From the NCBI GenBank assembly GCA_029433475.1, contig JAQTIE010000009.1, forward strand, positions 1 through 64,000: 64,000 nucleotides of DNA, given 5' to 3'. This stretch comes from Neisseriaceae bacterium ESL0693. Its GTDB lineage: Bacteria > Pseudomonadota > Gammaproteobacteria > Burkholderiales > Neisseriaceae. Both the position numbers and the translations under genes were made by a program. Under the pieces are notes generated by a model that ran no database searches, was not told the origin of the DNA, and saw only the letters and a program-made list of their open reading frames with translations. Positions 29,301-37,666 of the stretch are shown here, piece after piece; the stretch's first letter is position 1, and each line of letters starts with the position of its first letter.

Positions 29301-31004
29301 AGCAATAGTCTGTTTAGCAGCCTGCAAGGTTGATTTTAATTGCGCAACATTGACTGCATCACTATCTTCACTACCGGCAGCAACATTAATAATCTGGCGT
29401 GTTTCATTCTTATCACTATTACCCACTGATACAGCTGCCCTTGTTGCTTTCCAAATAGAAGCCTCACCTGGGTCACTACTAGTATGTGTTTCCCCCAGAG
29501 GATCATATCCAATACTGAGGTCTGTTGAATCCGTATCCATTGCATCACCATCTTCTGGGCTACTTACATCCCGATCAGCAACAGAATTAAATCCGAGTGC
29601 CACGCCTCCATTTGAATTAGTAACCATAGTATTAGCACCCAAGGCCACTGCCTTCTGACCTGTAGCAACTGCCTTGGAACCCAATGCTACACTGTTAGTA
29701 GTAGCACTTGAGTTGCTACCAATAGCTGTAGCATTTGCAGCTTTTGCTAGAGCACTAGAACCTAGAGCTACAGAATATGCTCCATTTGCTTGAGATTTAT
29801 TTCCAATAACAGCAGAATTTATGCCTTTACTTGCTGCCCCTTTCCCAATAGCAATAGCACCATCTGCGGTGGCACCTTCATTATTATAATTACCATTACT
29901 GCTAGGAGTTGCGCTGGTATCTTTAACACTAAAATAATGGGTTTTATTACCATCTACTTTAGTGTCCAGCGCAGTTAAAACACTCTTAACGTCATTAAAC
30001 TCTGTACTATTACCACTAATCTTATACTTCGGCGGCGTCCAGTTTCCACTGGCATCAAAACCCGCATTACTATCCAAACCTTTAGCAACAGTATTGGCAA
30101 CTGTTTTTAGCTGAGCCACATTAACCGCGTCAGTGTCTTCACTACCGGCAGCCACACCAATAATCTGGCGGGTTAATTGACCATTTGGATTCCCCACAGA
30201 GACCGCAGCCGCAGTAGACTGCCATGTCACATTTGCCTTTTGTTCTGCGCTGCCAATGGGGTTATCACCAGTTTCAGGAGTAGTATCCCAGTCGCCTTCG
30301 ACCTCCTGAGTACCGGCCTGAGGAGTTAAGAGACTATAACCAAAACCTGTGACGCCGGTTGCTGTGCCTTTGGCACGATCAGCCATACTGTAGCTGCCCA
30401 AGGCTACGCCATCTTTCTTGGAGGTCTGGGCATTGGTGCCGATGGCAATGGCATTTAACCCACCGTCTACATCATTTACGGTAGTACCAGCCTTGGAATG
30501 ATTACCCAATGCAATGCTATTACGGCCGGTAGCTACGGCACTGACGCCGATGGCAGTAGAATTGGTGCCTGAGGCCGTGGTGGGTAGTGTATTATTACTA
30601 TTGTGGGTACCAATAGCAATGGAATATTCACCAGAGGCATCGCTGCCACTACCCAGATGTACGCTGGTTGATGCACCAGTGCCATTGGGTGAGGTTGTGG
30701 CTGTTTCACCATCGCGTAACCAATTACTGCTAATGCTTGGGGTTAACGGGGTTTCGGTAATGCAATTACCGGTTTTGGCCGCATCGGCATTAAGGCACTG
30801 GCTTTGCTTAGCGCCGGCTTGCTGCTGTTTTGTTTCATCAAGATTGGCAGCCAGCGCGGTGGTGCCGGCAAAAAGGCCGGCTGATAAAATCACTGTAGAC
30901 AAAACGGTTTTACTGGTTGATTTGCCCTGTGCCCGGGCAATTTCTGCCACCACTACCCAAGCGTTGAGGGCTTTATTCCAGATAATGCGATAAATCTTAT
31001 TCAT
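23382..31004 (-). CDS. Giant YadA-like trimeric autotransporter adhesin, 2540 aa
   Basis: Type Vc secreted adhesin. Residues 1-25 are an ESPR (MNKIYRIIWNKALNAWVVVAE), with signal cleavage expected after ALA near residue 52. The passenger contains many YadA head repeats (SVAVGN, AIAIG, GANAQA types). Seven neck-like segments of the form AVSVG..TRQI.NVAAG..D.DAVNVAQLK end successive modules, and an eighth shorter copy (TITNVAAGVNGTDAVNMNQLN) precedes the anchor. Six modules start with a H(Y)F.V...NY.N.GA segment. A Gly/Ser/Pro linker lies near 24240-24340. A coiled coil (about 2435-2465) and the C-terminal YadA anchor (ending GVGYQW) form the trimeric outer-membrane pore. It is expected to bind host surfaces or sister cells. 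A GGAG precedes ATG 31004. Confidence 0.97.
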   Translation of the reverse strand: MNKIYRIIWNKALNAWVVVAEIARAQGKSTSKTVLSTVILSAGLFAGTTALAANLDETKQQQAGAKQSQCLNADAAKTGNCITETPLTPSISSNWLRDGETATTSPNGTGASTSVHLGSGSDASGEYSIAIGTHNSNNTLPTTASGTNSTAIGVSAVATGRNSIALGNHSKAGTTVNDVDGGLNAIAIGTNAQTSKKDGVALGSYSMADRAKGTATGVTGFGYSLLTPQAGTQEVEGDWDTTPETGDNPIGSAEQKANVTWQSTAAAVSVGNPNGQLTRQIIGVAAGSEDTDAVNVAQLKTVANTVAKGLDSNAGFDASGNWTPPKYKISGNSTEFNDVKSVLTALDTKVDGNKTHYFSVKDTSATPSSNGNYNNEGATADGAIAIGKGAASKGINSAVIGNKSQANGAYSVALGSSALAKAANATAIGSNSSATTNSVALGSKAVATGQKAVALGANTMVTNSNGGVALGFNSVADRDVSSPEDGDAMDTDSTDLSIGYDPLGETHTSSDPGEASIWKATRAAVSVGNSDKNETRQIINVAAGSEDSDAVNVAQLKSTLQAAKQTIANTVGGGADINTNYDDQGKGDGIWKAPSYVISGVNNNDPFHNVGDALTALDNKVNENAIHYVSINDNGTTGDNHDNQGATGTNAIAIGVGAAANATNGLALGSAAHANAVNGISIGNGTDVAANGVALGAGAKVTVEGGVALGNNSVADETVGQIGYDPLTGIASTTDNLTWKANAGAVSVGSNGATTRQITNVAAGSGDTDAVNVAQLKQAVTYTDQVQNQVTNVQNQVTNLGTQVNNLGTSVATALGGEAKYENGVWTAPKYKLSGTGSGSGDNNDTYTDVGSALNALNSKVDSNKTHYFAVNPEDNNSSTTEGNYYNNGATGSGSVAIGSGAIANSQDPDIDIPIAATAVGWNAQALGSGATAYGANANAAGYNSVAIGNQANVQFSESVAIGSQSQVHSSEAVAIGFQSEANLLSSVALGYKAHATQEDSVALGAGSVTDAHLGDTSYHINNDADLSSPIWRPTDGVVSIGRDAYTDKNGEKMAAISRRISHVAAGAEDADAVNVAQLKSLAKVTADALGGGANANADGNWKWQDPSYTISDTTDGINGGNTYNNVGSALAALDGKVDKNKTHYFGVNGNNDINDINYDGGGAQGAGSVAIGVSAQATVDDGVALGSNSVASTAKNVVGYDIMAVSANNSTGTSANTNATWKSTAGAVSVGGNGVTRQITNVAAGFDDNDAVNVAQLKQARAYTQQVGNRVDTLGGDVAQILGGQTSYNSTTGKLSLPKYQLNGNTYNDIGTALAAINDTVSGSELHYISINDGNGPHQDNYQNDGAKEAGAIAIGVNTLATKNSATAVGQNAQALATGASAYGANAQAKGDSSVAVGNTSNANGANSVAVGNTSRATGSNAVAMGNASIATGSSVAVGNASLAAVNSVAVGNQSNAIGRGSIAVGNQTYAIGSGAVALGNNAQVTAKAGDGVALGANSVADTEKDKFGYDIMAINADTNPSGTSSNNAVAWKSTAGAVSVGGNGVTRQITNVAAGFEDTDAVNVAQLKQTKTYADKIGATAEGQINALGQSAASILGGGVSYDPTSHKLQNQITVNGSGYDSVSQAIEAVSNQVTANQIHYYSVKDSGVDLIFGDDNYDNQGAQGLGSVAIGGNALASQNSATAVGQNAQALATGASAYGANAQAKGDSSVAMGNSSNANGANSVAVGNASHATGNDAVAVGNASLATGSSVAVGNASVAGGNSVVVGNQASAAGGASVVVGNQASTMGADSVVIGNKASAFASAVALGGQSSASNIGTVAVGLQSSASGFSSTALGYNSEATIQNSVALGAESVTDRDSGKTGYHITPITTATNTTGIRDDITGVDLSSATWKATNAAVSVGRAASVDSQGNPIAEISRQITHVAAGTEDTDAVNVAQLKQAKAHTDQVAQNAAAALGAGYDANTNIWTEPNYKLNNADGTTSVVHTVPEAFDKLQTYVNTGFKVAGNGTEVATIKPGSQINFVNGNNSTAKVTYDEQSKQASISFDLNANGIVNVAQTSPVIYTRNDTNTRVYKVGNDFYDNPEGNGTPIEGSKVVASVQNPDGSAIDPAKLTNIASSIRTSPSGDFFSQLDTAKTSSPNNAVNVGDLSDAVTGIGSNIGSVLGLNSTNGKLEQPSFSIGDGTQHNFKEAIDALDKGVNKLNGRVDDLENGWNLVANGSGTSSGTSGGGSSNPPSGGSTPPTPVKPGETVSINGDGHNIIVDHNDHDINISMSDNLNVNSVTANQGDIGTVHISQVDNPAAGETAKDAKGNNIIHGVGKGEVSANSTDAVNGSQLHAAILDSSTKVEAGSTNVVVTSFENDEHGKPIYKVDVNKDLKLDSVTTGKTVVNNDGVTIGSGASQVSLTGEGLDNGGHTITNVAAGVNGTDAVNMNQLNQVSQSVNGFDRRIKQVESRVERVEKHANAGVAQALATAGLPQAYVPGKSMMSASGGFYRGESGYAIGYSRVMPEGNWVIKATGSGSSRGNYGGTMGVGYQW
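25836..26927 (-). repeat. 951-bp-spaced near-identical segments in the YadA-like gene
   Basis: About 140 bp starting at 25836 recur almost unchanged at 26787, an offset of 951 bp (317 codons). The protein stretch TAVGQNAQALATGASAYGAN is the same in both copies. Flanking head repeats are also highly similar, making this a likely site of recombinational expansion or contraction. Confidence 0.8.
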
Positions 31005-31338
31005 GTTTAATCTCCAAAAATTTCCTGCTATATGTGATTTAAACTAAAAATCGTTAAAGCTTTAAAATCCGTTTCAAAATCAGATGCAACTCTAAAAAAT
31101 CAGCTTAATTTCTACATTTATTCATTATGTGTTGTGCAAAACTACGGGCACATTTTTATATAATAATTTTAACTCTTTAGTTCATAAATTTATGTATGTA
31201 AATTTATCATTTTTGCCAAGTATTATCACGAAGCAAAACTATTTATCCGAAATTCAATAATATGTTATTATTAATTTATAAACTATTTCTGATATCTTTG
31301 GTTTATTTTGGACTGGCCTGACTACTGATGCTGACTAT
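31005..31338. other. AT-rich promoter region of the YadA-like gene
   Basis: About 330 bases. It contains a 12-bp perfect palindrome, CATAAATTTATG (31183-31194), and several TATAAT-like stretches on the minus strand. No gene is visible. The segment near 31310-31338 is the 3' region of hisC. Confidence 0.45.
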
Positions 31339-32400
31339 TTAATGAATCAATTGTGTTAAGACAGCAATCAATCGCTCGTGTTGTGATTGTGTGCCAATCG
31401 TTATGCGTAAAAACTGGTTAATTCTTGGTTGCTTGAAATGACGAACGATAACGCCTTTATCATGCAGCTGGCGCGCCAGCTGCGCGGCATCGTATTCGGG
31501 ATGACAAGCAAAGATAAAATTAGCCATAGAGGGCAAAACGTTGAAACCCATTGCAGTCAGCTGCTGCACCAATGCCGATCGGTTGGCCATGATTTCATGC
31601 CGCGTTTGCTGGAAATAATCTTCATCCTTGATGGCAGCCATGGCGCCTGCCTGGGCAACGCGATCAAGGGGATAGGAATTGAAACTGTTTTTAACCCGTT
31701 GCAGGCCTTCGATTAAATGCGCCTGCCCCATGGCAAAGCCAACCCGCATGCCGGCGAGCGATCTTGATTTGGACAGGGTCTGAATAACCAGTAGATTGGG
31801 ATATTGCTGAATCAGTGACACGGCCGAAGTGCCGCCAAAATCAATATAGGCTTCATCAATCACCACAACGGCCTGCGGGTTGGCTTGCAGGATTTGCTCT
31901 ATTTGCGCCAGTGTCAGCACTATGCCGGTGGGTGCATTGGGGTTGGGCAGTAATACACCAGCCTTTGCGCCAGTATAATCAGCCGGATTAATGGTGAAAT
32001 TTTCACTCAGCGGGATAATGCGCGGCGCTACCTGATAAAGCTGGCAATAAACAGGATAAAAGCTGTAAGTGACATCGGGCATCAATAATGCCGGCCGGCC
32101 TTGAAAAAAGGTGGCAAAGGTATGCGCCAGAATTTCATCCGAGCCATTACCCACAAATACCTGATTTTCATGCAGACCATAATAGCCGGCAATGGTCTGT
32201 TTCAATTGGGTTGCTTCAGGGTCGGGATACAGTCTCAGATCATCGTTGATGGCCGCCTGCATTGCGCCCAGAGCATGAGGTGAAGGTGGAAACGGATTCT
32301 CATTGGTATTCAATTTGGTCAGTTGTTGCATTTTAGGTTGCTCACCTGGGGTATAGGGTACCAGCTGTTGTACCACCTCACTCCAGAATTGACTCATCAT
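31339..32400 (-). CDS. hisC: Histidinol-phosphate aminotransferase
   Basis: PLP-dependent transamination in histidine synthesis. The 353-aa fold-type I aminotransferase shows [14 protein letters not shown] at the N-terminus, [27 protein letters not shown] and the PLP-lysine motif [15 protein letters not shown], with the phosphate-binding arginine in NQFLRITIG near the C-terminus. It stands apart from other his genes. A TAGG lies before the double ATG at 32400. Confidence 0.95.
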   Translation of the reverse strand: MMSQFWSEVVQQLVPYTPGEQPKMQQLTKLNTNENPFPPSPHALGAMQAAINDDLRLYPDPEATQLKQTIAGYYGLHENQVFVGNGSDEILAHTFATFFQGRPALLMPDVTYSFYPVYCQLYQVAPRIIPLSENFTINPADYTGAKAGVLLPNPNAPTGIVLTLAQIEQILQANPQAVVVIDEAYIDFGGTSAVSLIQQYPNLLVIQTLSKSRSLAGMRVGFAMGQAHLIEGLQRVKNSFNSYPLDRVAQAGAMAAIKDEDYFQQTRHEIMANRSALVQQLTAMGFNVLPSMANFIFACHPEYDAAQLARQLHDKGVIVRHFKQPRINQFLRITIGTQSQHERLIAVLTQLIH

Positions 32401-32784
32401 TAGTTACCTATCATAAATTAAACACAATACTTAATTTCATTTGAATCTTAATATTTGTAAATTTACAGCAGTAATCCAACATGGCTTTATGTCATTAAAA
32501 TTTAATCACATTACACCATGATCACCCCATAAAACAGGCAATTGAAGACGAATTTTAACACTAAATCCAGCCATTGTGACTGGTTGTATGGTTTTATTAA
32601 ATTATTTTTTACGCTTTAGTGGCATAAAAGTCACAATCTTTTTAGGATTTTATTTTATAGCTAATGCCTTATACATTTAAAACAATGGCTTATTCATATG
32701 TGTTTTATAACCTTAAATTCATATGTAAGGCCATGGGCATAGGTTCAGCAATCAATTTATCCAGATGACCGGATTATGGCTCAA
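32401..32784. other. Intergenic region between purK and hisC
   Basis: About 385 AT-rich bases. It should hold the hisC promoter and the end of the purK transcript. I found no convincing terminator, RNA gene or ORF. Confidence 0.4.
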
Positions 32785-33945
32785 TTAAGGATTGAGCTGT
32801 GTGTGTATGTGTCTGGCCAGATGCAAGGCGATTTCGGGTTCTTCAGCCAGAATGGTGAAATGCCCCATTTTGCGCCCTGTTCGTGCGGTTTTTTTGCCAT
32901 ATAGATAAAGATGTGCATCAGGTTGCTGTAATACCGGACGCCAGTCAGGCTGACCCTCAGCCGGCCACAAATCGCCCAGAATATTGGCCATACAGCATGG
33001 ACGCAGCAATTGGGTACTGGCTGGCGGCAGCCGGCACATCATGCGTACTTGTTGCTGAAACTGGTCACTCTGGCAGGCATCTAATGTGTAATGGCCTGAA
33101 TTATGCGGCCGCGGCGCCATTTCATTAACAATCAGGCGGTGTTCTTGGCCGACAACAAATAATTCCACCGCCAAAACGCCTACATAATTTAATGTCTGTG
33201 CCAGTTTAGTCGCCATTTGCTGTGCCTGAATCTGCAATGATGCGGGCAATCTTGCCGGTACAATGGAGTATGCCAGTATGCCTTGCTGATGCTGGTTTTC
33301 AGCAATGGGAAAGCAGGCGCTGGCGCCGTTTTGCGCGCGGGCAATGATGACTGAAATTTCTGCTTTCAAGTCCTGCATTTTTTCCAGCACACAACGGGTC
33401 TGTTTTAATGTAGCATAAGCCTGATGAAGTTCTGCCAGTGTATTGACTCTGATCTGGCCTTTGCCATCATATCCCAGGGTGGCGGTTTTCAGTATGCCGG
33501 GTAATAGAGTCAGACTGTGTTGATTAATGTCTGCCTCTTGGCGAATAACCTGATAAGGTGCGGTAGGCAAGCCAGCAGCCTGAATCCATGTTTTTTCAGT
33601 CTCCCGATCCTGAGTAATGGCCACGCAATCGCCGGAAGGCGCGACATGGGTATGTTGTGCCAGCCAGCGCATTGAATCGGCACTCACATTTTCAAATTCG
33701 GTGGTAACAGCAGCACAGCCAGCCAGTTGTTGCAAAGCATTCTGATCATCATAAGCCGCGCATAGATGCACATCAGCCAGCGACACTGCCGGCGCCTGGG
33801 CATCTGGTTCAAGCACCATGACGCGGTAGCCCATTTGTCTGGCGGCAATAGTAAACAGGAGCCCCAGCTGCCCGCCGCCGATAATGCCCAGCATGGCCGG
33901 TGGCAAAATCACTTTAGATGCCTGTAAATCAGTCATGTTATTCAA
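32785..33945 (-). CDS. purK: 5-(carboxyamino)imidazole ribonucleotide synthase
   Basis: ATP-dependent carboxylation of AIR in purine synthesis. The 386-aa ATP-grasp protein has GIIGGGQLGLLF near the N-terminus, TEFENV, KTATLGYDGKGQ in the ATP-binding domain, AVELFVV and NEMAPRPHNSGHYTLDAC (nucleotide/metal site). It is the last gene of a minus-strand run with the ricin-like gene (53-base gap) and rlmK. Its partner purE is not in the window. Confidence 0.97.
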   Translation of the reverse strand: MNNMTDLQASKVILPPAMLGIIGGGQLGLLFTIAARQMGYRVMVLEPDAQAPAVSLADVHLCAAYDDQNALQQLAGCAAVTTEFENVSADSMRWLAQHTHVAPSGDCVAITQDRETEKTWIQAAGLPTAPYQVIRQEADINQHSLTLLPGILKTATLGYDGKGQIRVNTLAELHQAYATLKQTRCVLEKMQDLKAEISVIIARAQNGASACFPIAENQHQQGILAYSIVPARLPASLQIQAQQMATKLAQTLNYVGVLAVELFVVGQEHRLIVNEMAPRPHNSGHYTLDACQSDQFQQQVRMMCRLPPASTQLLRPCCMANILGDLWPAEGQPDWRPVLQQPDAHLYLYGKKTARTGRKMGHFTILAEEPEIALHLARHIHTQLNP

Positions 33946-33998
33946 TCCTACGAATGATCAATCATTTTATTTTATTAAACACGCCAGCCAATAGTCAT

Positions 33999-34613
33999 TT
34001 ATTCAAATTCAGTGAATTGCTGTGCGTTTATTCGCTGGCATTGATGTAAAAATAAGCGGCCATCTGAAGCCTGAAGGCACAGGCCTGAGGGCTGATGAAT
34101 CAGCTGTTGACCAGCTCGTTGCCATAAGGCAGGTGCATGATGACAGGGCACCATTTGAACGATGCCGGTATCGGCGCTTTGGCGTGAACCTTGCAGGCAG
34201 TAACCATTGGGCAAAGTAAGGTGTTGCTGATGATAGTGGACCTGATCTATCAAGCCAATGGGACACGGCCGTAATCTCGGATCAATACCATTTGCCGCCG
34301 ACTGCTGATTATTTAAAAAACATTGTCTGGCGGGTAAATTCAGGATAACGGCTGGCCGGTGCCGTGGCCAGACTTCATTTGGATAGATGGTAGTGTCCTG
34401 ATAGATAACGGTCGTACCGGCAGGCGCATTCACATTAATCGTTTTATGGGTTTCTACCGTTGTCTGGGCGGGCAGATTCACCTGCACATTAATCGGCATG
34501 CGATCAAAAAACACTGCTGTCCTGGCGCAGAGGGGCAAACTCAACAGTAACAACATCAGACCACAGATATTGCGGCTATTCAGGATTGCTGTTATTCGTT
34601 GATCGCATTGCAT
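33999..34613 (-). CDS. Small exported protein with ricin-B-type (beta-trefoil) repeats
   Basis: I do not recognise a named family member. The 204-aa protein starts at ATG 34613, which has GAGG five bases upstream (GTG 34619 is in frame but lacks one). A hydrophobic signal segment lies near residues 16-31. The C-terminal half (about residues 85-204) shows three repeats of the kind N.QSA..I...PC, YCLQGSR...I.M.PCH...LWQ and LCLQASDG.LFLHQC, with regularly spaced cysteines. This pattern suggests a beta-trefoil lectin domain. The N-terminal mature part (about 35-80) is beta-rich with Thr/Val repeats. It may bind glycans in the periplasm or outside the cell. Confidence 0.7.
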   Translation of the reverse strand: MQCDQRITAILNSRNICGLMLLLLSLPLCARTAVFFDRMPINVQVNLPAQTTVETHKTINVNAPAGTTVIYQDTTIYPNEVWPRHRPAVILNLPARQCFLNNQQSAANGIDPRLRPCPIGLIDQVHYHQQHLTLPNGYCLQGSRQSADTGIVQMVPCHHAPALWQRAGQQLIHQPSGLCLQASDGRLFLHQCQRINAQQFTEFE

Positions 34614-34634
34614 AATCACCTCACTTAAATGAAC

Positions 34635-35585
34635 TCATTCATGATGCCGTATTTCCCAGCATTGATGGATTTTCTGATTGCGGAAATCCGGCGGTATCGA
34701 TTTTTTGCTGATGTCTTTAATCTGATGGCGCTGACTTAAACCAGTATCCAATTGAAAACTGCGTAAGTTGTTCGAAAAATATAATACACCATCAGCGGCC
34801 AGTAATTGCATCGCCTGATCAATCAGGCTGACATGATCGCGCTGTACATCTAAAATATCGTTCATTTTCTTACTATTGGAAAAACTGGGCGGATCCATCA
34901 CGATCAGATCAAATGCTTTGCGTTGTTGCTGTGCTTCTTGCAGATAATGAAACACATCGGCCCGAATCAATTGATGTTTTTCTGTATCAATCTGATTCAA
35001 AGCAAAATTACGTTTTGCCCAATCCAGATAGGTATTGGATAAATCCACGGTTTCACTGCTGATGGCGCCGCCGGTGGCCGCATATACGCTAAAACTGCCA
35101 GTATAGGCAAACAGATTTAAAAATCGTTTGCCAGCAGCGATAGAGCCTACCTGCAAGCGGGTTGCACGATGATCAAGAAACAAACCGGTATCCAGATATT
35201 TATCCAGATTCACCCAGAAAGCACGGCCATGTTCGTGCACGATAAAATCAGTACTTTCCAGACCGGTTTTTTCGTATTGGCCTTTGCCCTTTTGCCGTTC
35301 GCGCCGCTTCAAGTGAATATGACTGGCCGGTAAGCCGGTAACAAAACCAATGGCCTCAATGGTTTCAGCCAGCCAATGCTCATATTCTGCCTGCTGCATA
35401 ATCCAGCCGGTATCGTATTCTTGTAAGTGTACTTCTTCACCATAAATATCAATGGCAAAAGGATATTGCGGCACATCCCGATCATACAGGCGCCATGCTT
35501 CAATATCTTCTCGCTTAACCCACTTCATTAAGTGTTTGATGTTTTTACCAAGGCGATTGGCAAAAGCGGTAATATCATGATCCAT
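34635..35585 (-). CDS. rlmK: 23S rRNA (guanine-N7) methyltransferase, stand-alone RlmK type
   Basis: A 316-aa SAM-dependent methyltransferase that aligns along its length with the C-terminal RlmK half of E. coli RlmKL, which makes m7G2069 in 23S rRNA. Landmarks are FANRLGKNIKHL, KRRERQKGKGQYEK, WVNLDKYLDTGLFLDHR, FLNLFAYTGSFSVYA (SAM motif I) and DPPSFSNSKKMN (motif IV). The RlmL half (THUMP plus m2G2445 activity) is absent from this gene. It is first of three minus-strand genes, followed after 21 bases by the ricin-like gene. Confidence 0.9.
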   Translation of the reverse strand: MDHDITAFANRLGKNIKHLMKWVKREDIEAWRLYDRDVPQYPFAIDIYGEEVHLQEYDTGWIMQQAEYEHWLAETIEAIGFVTGLPASHIHLKRRERQKGKGQYEKTGLESTDFIVHEHGRAFWVNLDKYLDTGLFLDHRATRLQVGSIAAGKRFLNLFAYTGSFSVYAATGGAISSETVDLSNTYLDWAKRNFALNQIDTEKHQLIRADVFHYLQEAQQQRKAFDLIVMDPPSFSNSKKMNDILDVQRDHVSLIDQAMQLLAADGVLYFSNNLRSFQLDTGLSQRHQIKDISKKSIPPDFRNQKIHQCWEIRHHE

Positions 35586-36014
35586 AGGTATGCTTTATTT
35601 CTATCATCCATAACCGGCATGGCAGCAGTAAAACGCTATTGTCCGGTAAAATACAGCTATTGTAACGACAAATGTCCGGACTTCCTATCAGATTGCAATA
35701 ATATACTTGACTTATGCTGCTTTTATGGCTATAATGGCCGGCTAAATTAATTGAAGCCATCGTCTTCAGCCTCAGCGCGGCAAATCTTTTTAATAATATT
35801 TGAAAACTGTCGCTCCTTATGCCGTTATCTTCGGCAAATTGCCGGTTGTCGCCGATGTTTTACCCACAAGCATATACGCTTGCGACATACCCGGCTGCCA
35901 TCTATATTTTATTGCTGCTTTTGCTTCAGGCTGTCTCTATTTGCTCATTTAGGTATTTTTAAATGCGCATTATCGCCGCCACAGGTTTGTCGTTTATTCA
36001 CATCAAGGAAAAAA

Positions 36015-37373
36015 ATGTCTGTTTCTTTTTCTGACTTAAACTTGGATAAATCTTTACTTTCAGCACTCGAAGCGGCGGGCTATCAATCGCCCACACCTGT
36101 TCAGGCTGAAACCATTCCGGCCGCGCTGGATAATCACGATTTAATGGCCTCAGCACAAACCGGCTCAGGCAAAACCGCGGCCTTTTTATTACCTACTTTA
36201 CAAAAACTGATTCAGCGTACCACCAAACCGGGCAAAGGCCCACGGGCGCTGGTATTGACCCCAACCCGCGAACTGGCGCAACAGGTAGAAAAAAATGCGC
36301 GTGAATATGGCAAAAACATGCCATGGTTGCGTACAGTGACTTTGGTGGGCGGTACTTCTTTCGGCCAGCAGATTCGTGCGCTCGGCCGTCCGATTGATCT
36401 GGTGGTGGCCACACCTGGCCGCCTGATGGATCACATGCGTCAGGGTCGTATTGACTTTAGCCGGCTGGAAGTATTGATTCTGGATGAAGCGGATCGCATG
36501 CTGGACATGGGTTTCATCGAAGACATCGAAACCATCGTTGCCGCTACCCCACAGGATCGCCAGACGCTATTATTCTCAGCCACATGGGATGGTCTGGTGG
36601 GTAAACTGGCTCAGAAACTGACCAATAACCCACAACGTATTGATATTGCCCGCCAGGAAACACAGGGCAAAATTGATGAGCAACTGCTCTATTGTGATGA
36701 TTTACGCCACAAAAACCGCATTTTGGATCATATTCTGCGTGACAGCGATATCGATCAGGCGGTGATTTTTACGGCCACTAAAGCAATGACTGAGCAACTG
36801 GCGGATGAATTGTATGAAAAAGGATTCTCGGCCAATTGTTTACATGGCGACATGCCGCAGGGCTGGCGTAACCGTACCTTAATGGATTTGCGCAAAGGCC
36901 GGATCAAAATCCTGGTGGCAACTGACGTAGCCGCACGCGGTATTGATGTACCCAGCATTACCCATGTCATCAATTATGATCTACCCAAACAGGCTGAAGA
37001 TTATGTACACCGCATCGGCCGTACCGGTCGCGCCGGACGCAGCGGTCTTGCCATCAGCTTTGCTGAAGTTAATGAATATATTAAAGTTCATAAAATTGAA
37101 CGTTATTTAAACCGCAAACTGCCCGAGCAAACCATTGAAGGCATGGAGCCCACCCGCAAGCGTTCCAAGCCAGCCAACAACAAAGGCGGTCGCCGTCGCA
37201 GCAACAGTAGCGGTGGCAAAGGCGGCTGGCAGGCTGAACAAGGGCGCCGTAACGGTGGCAGCGGCAACAGCAATGGTGGCCACAAAAGCTATGGTCGCGG
37301 CCGTGATGGCAATTACTCACGCTCCGGCTCTGGCAACCGCAATGGTCAGGCCAGATCAGCACAAGCCAAATAA
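36015..37373 (+). CDS. rhlE: DEAD-box RNA helicase, RhlE type
   Basis: An ATP-dependent RNA helicase of 452 aa. It has the Q motif (YQSPTPVQAETIP), AQTGSGKT (I), PTRELAQQ (Ia), VATPGR, DEAD (II), SAT (III), VATDVAARGID (V) and HRIGRTGRAG (VI). The C-terminal 80 residues are Gly/Ser/Asn/Arg-rich and probably disordered and RNA-binding. The start at 36015 has AAGGAA upstream; the frame extends to 35751, but that extension lacks helicase homology. The roughly 300-base leader before the start may be a long 5' UTR, as is common for cold-inducible helicases. Confidence 0.93.
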   Translation: MSVSFSDLNLDKSLLSALEAAGYQSPTPVQAETIPAALDNHDLMASAQTGSGKTAAFLLPTLQKLIQRTTKPGKGPRALVLTPTRELAQQVEKNAREYGKNMPWLRTVTLVGGTSFGQQIRALGRPIDLVVATPGRLMDHMRQGRIDFSRLEVLILDEADRMLDMGFIEDIETIVAATPQDRQTLLFSATWDGLVGKLAQKLTNNPQRIDIARQETQGKIDEQLLYCDDLRHKNRILDHILRDSDIDQAVIFTATKAMTEQLADELYEKGFSANCLHGDMPQGWRNRTLMDLRKGRIKILVATDVAARGIDVPSITHVINYDLPKQAEDYVHRIGRTGRAGRSGLAISFAEVNEYIKVHKIERYLNRKLPEQTIEGMEPTRKRSKPANNKGGRRRSNSSGGKGGWQAEQGRRNGGSGNSNGGHKSYGRGRDGNYSRSGSGNRNGQARSAQAK

Positions 37374-37404
37374 TCTGTTTTATTTTTCTGATTTCTAAAT
37401 ACGG

Positions 37405-37445
37405 CCAGATGAAACATTTTGGATTGTTTCATCTGGTTTTTATTG
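37405..37445 (+). terminator. Terminator of rhlE
   Basis: A 12-bp perfect stem (37405-37416 with 37425-37436) is followed by TTTTTATT. Confidence 0.9.
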
Positions 37446-37576
37446 TCTTATTAATATTTATTCATTTATTCACCTATTTTATCAGTTATTTCTCTTGCCA
37501 AACGACACTTTTGCTTTTATATTAATCAGACCGAACAGTCAAAACCGTACTAAAAATAAAATTATAGTTTGAAACC

Positions 37577-37666
37577 ATGCTTCAGGATTTTAAAAGTATG
37601 TTTCAGCTGTATGATGAATTAATGATAAAAATTGACGTATTACGTCAAAAGAAGAAAGGATTTTAA
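37577..37666 (+). CDS. Micro-ORF, 29 aa, coupled to the next ORF
   Basis: It reads MLQDFKSMFQLYDELM followed by IKIDVLRQKKKGF and a stop. The stop TAA (37664-37666) overlaps the next ATG by one base (TAATG). There is no strong ribosome site of its own. The product would be a short amphipathic basic helix. It may be a leader peptide for the downstream ORF; the function is unknown. Confidence 0.4.
   Translation: MLQDFKSMFQLYDELMIKIDVLRQKKKGF
37632..37648. promoter_or_regulatory. 17-bp palindrome (TTGACGTA-T-TACGTCAA)
   Basis: A perfect 8-1-8 inverted repeat directly upstream of the 51-aa ORF and inside the 29-aa ORF. Its form fits a dimeric repressor operator or a small mRNA hairpin just before the AAGGA ribosome site. 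Confidence 0.5.

Noticed and set aside
23382-31004. CRISPR-like or satellite repeats in this interval
   Set aside because: The repetition is explained by coding YadA head repeats in one open reading frame.
35751-36014. 88-residue N-terminal extension of the RhlE frame
   Set aside because: No homology to helicases, rich in Cys/Phe/Arg, and the internal ATG 36015 has a good ribosome site and matches the family start.
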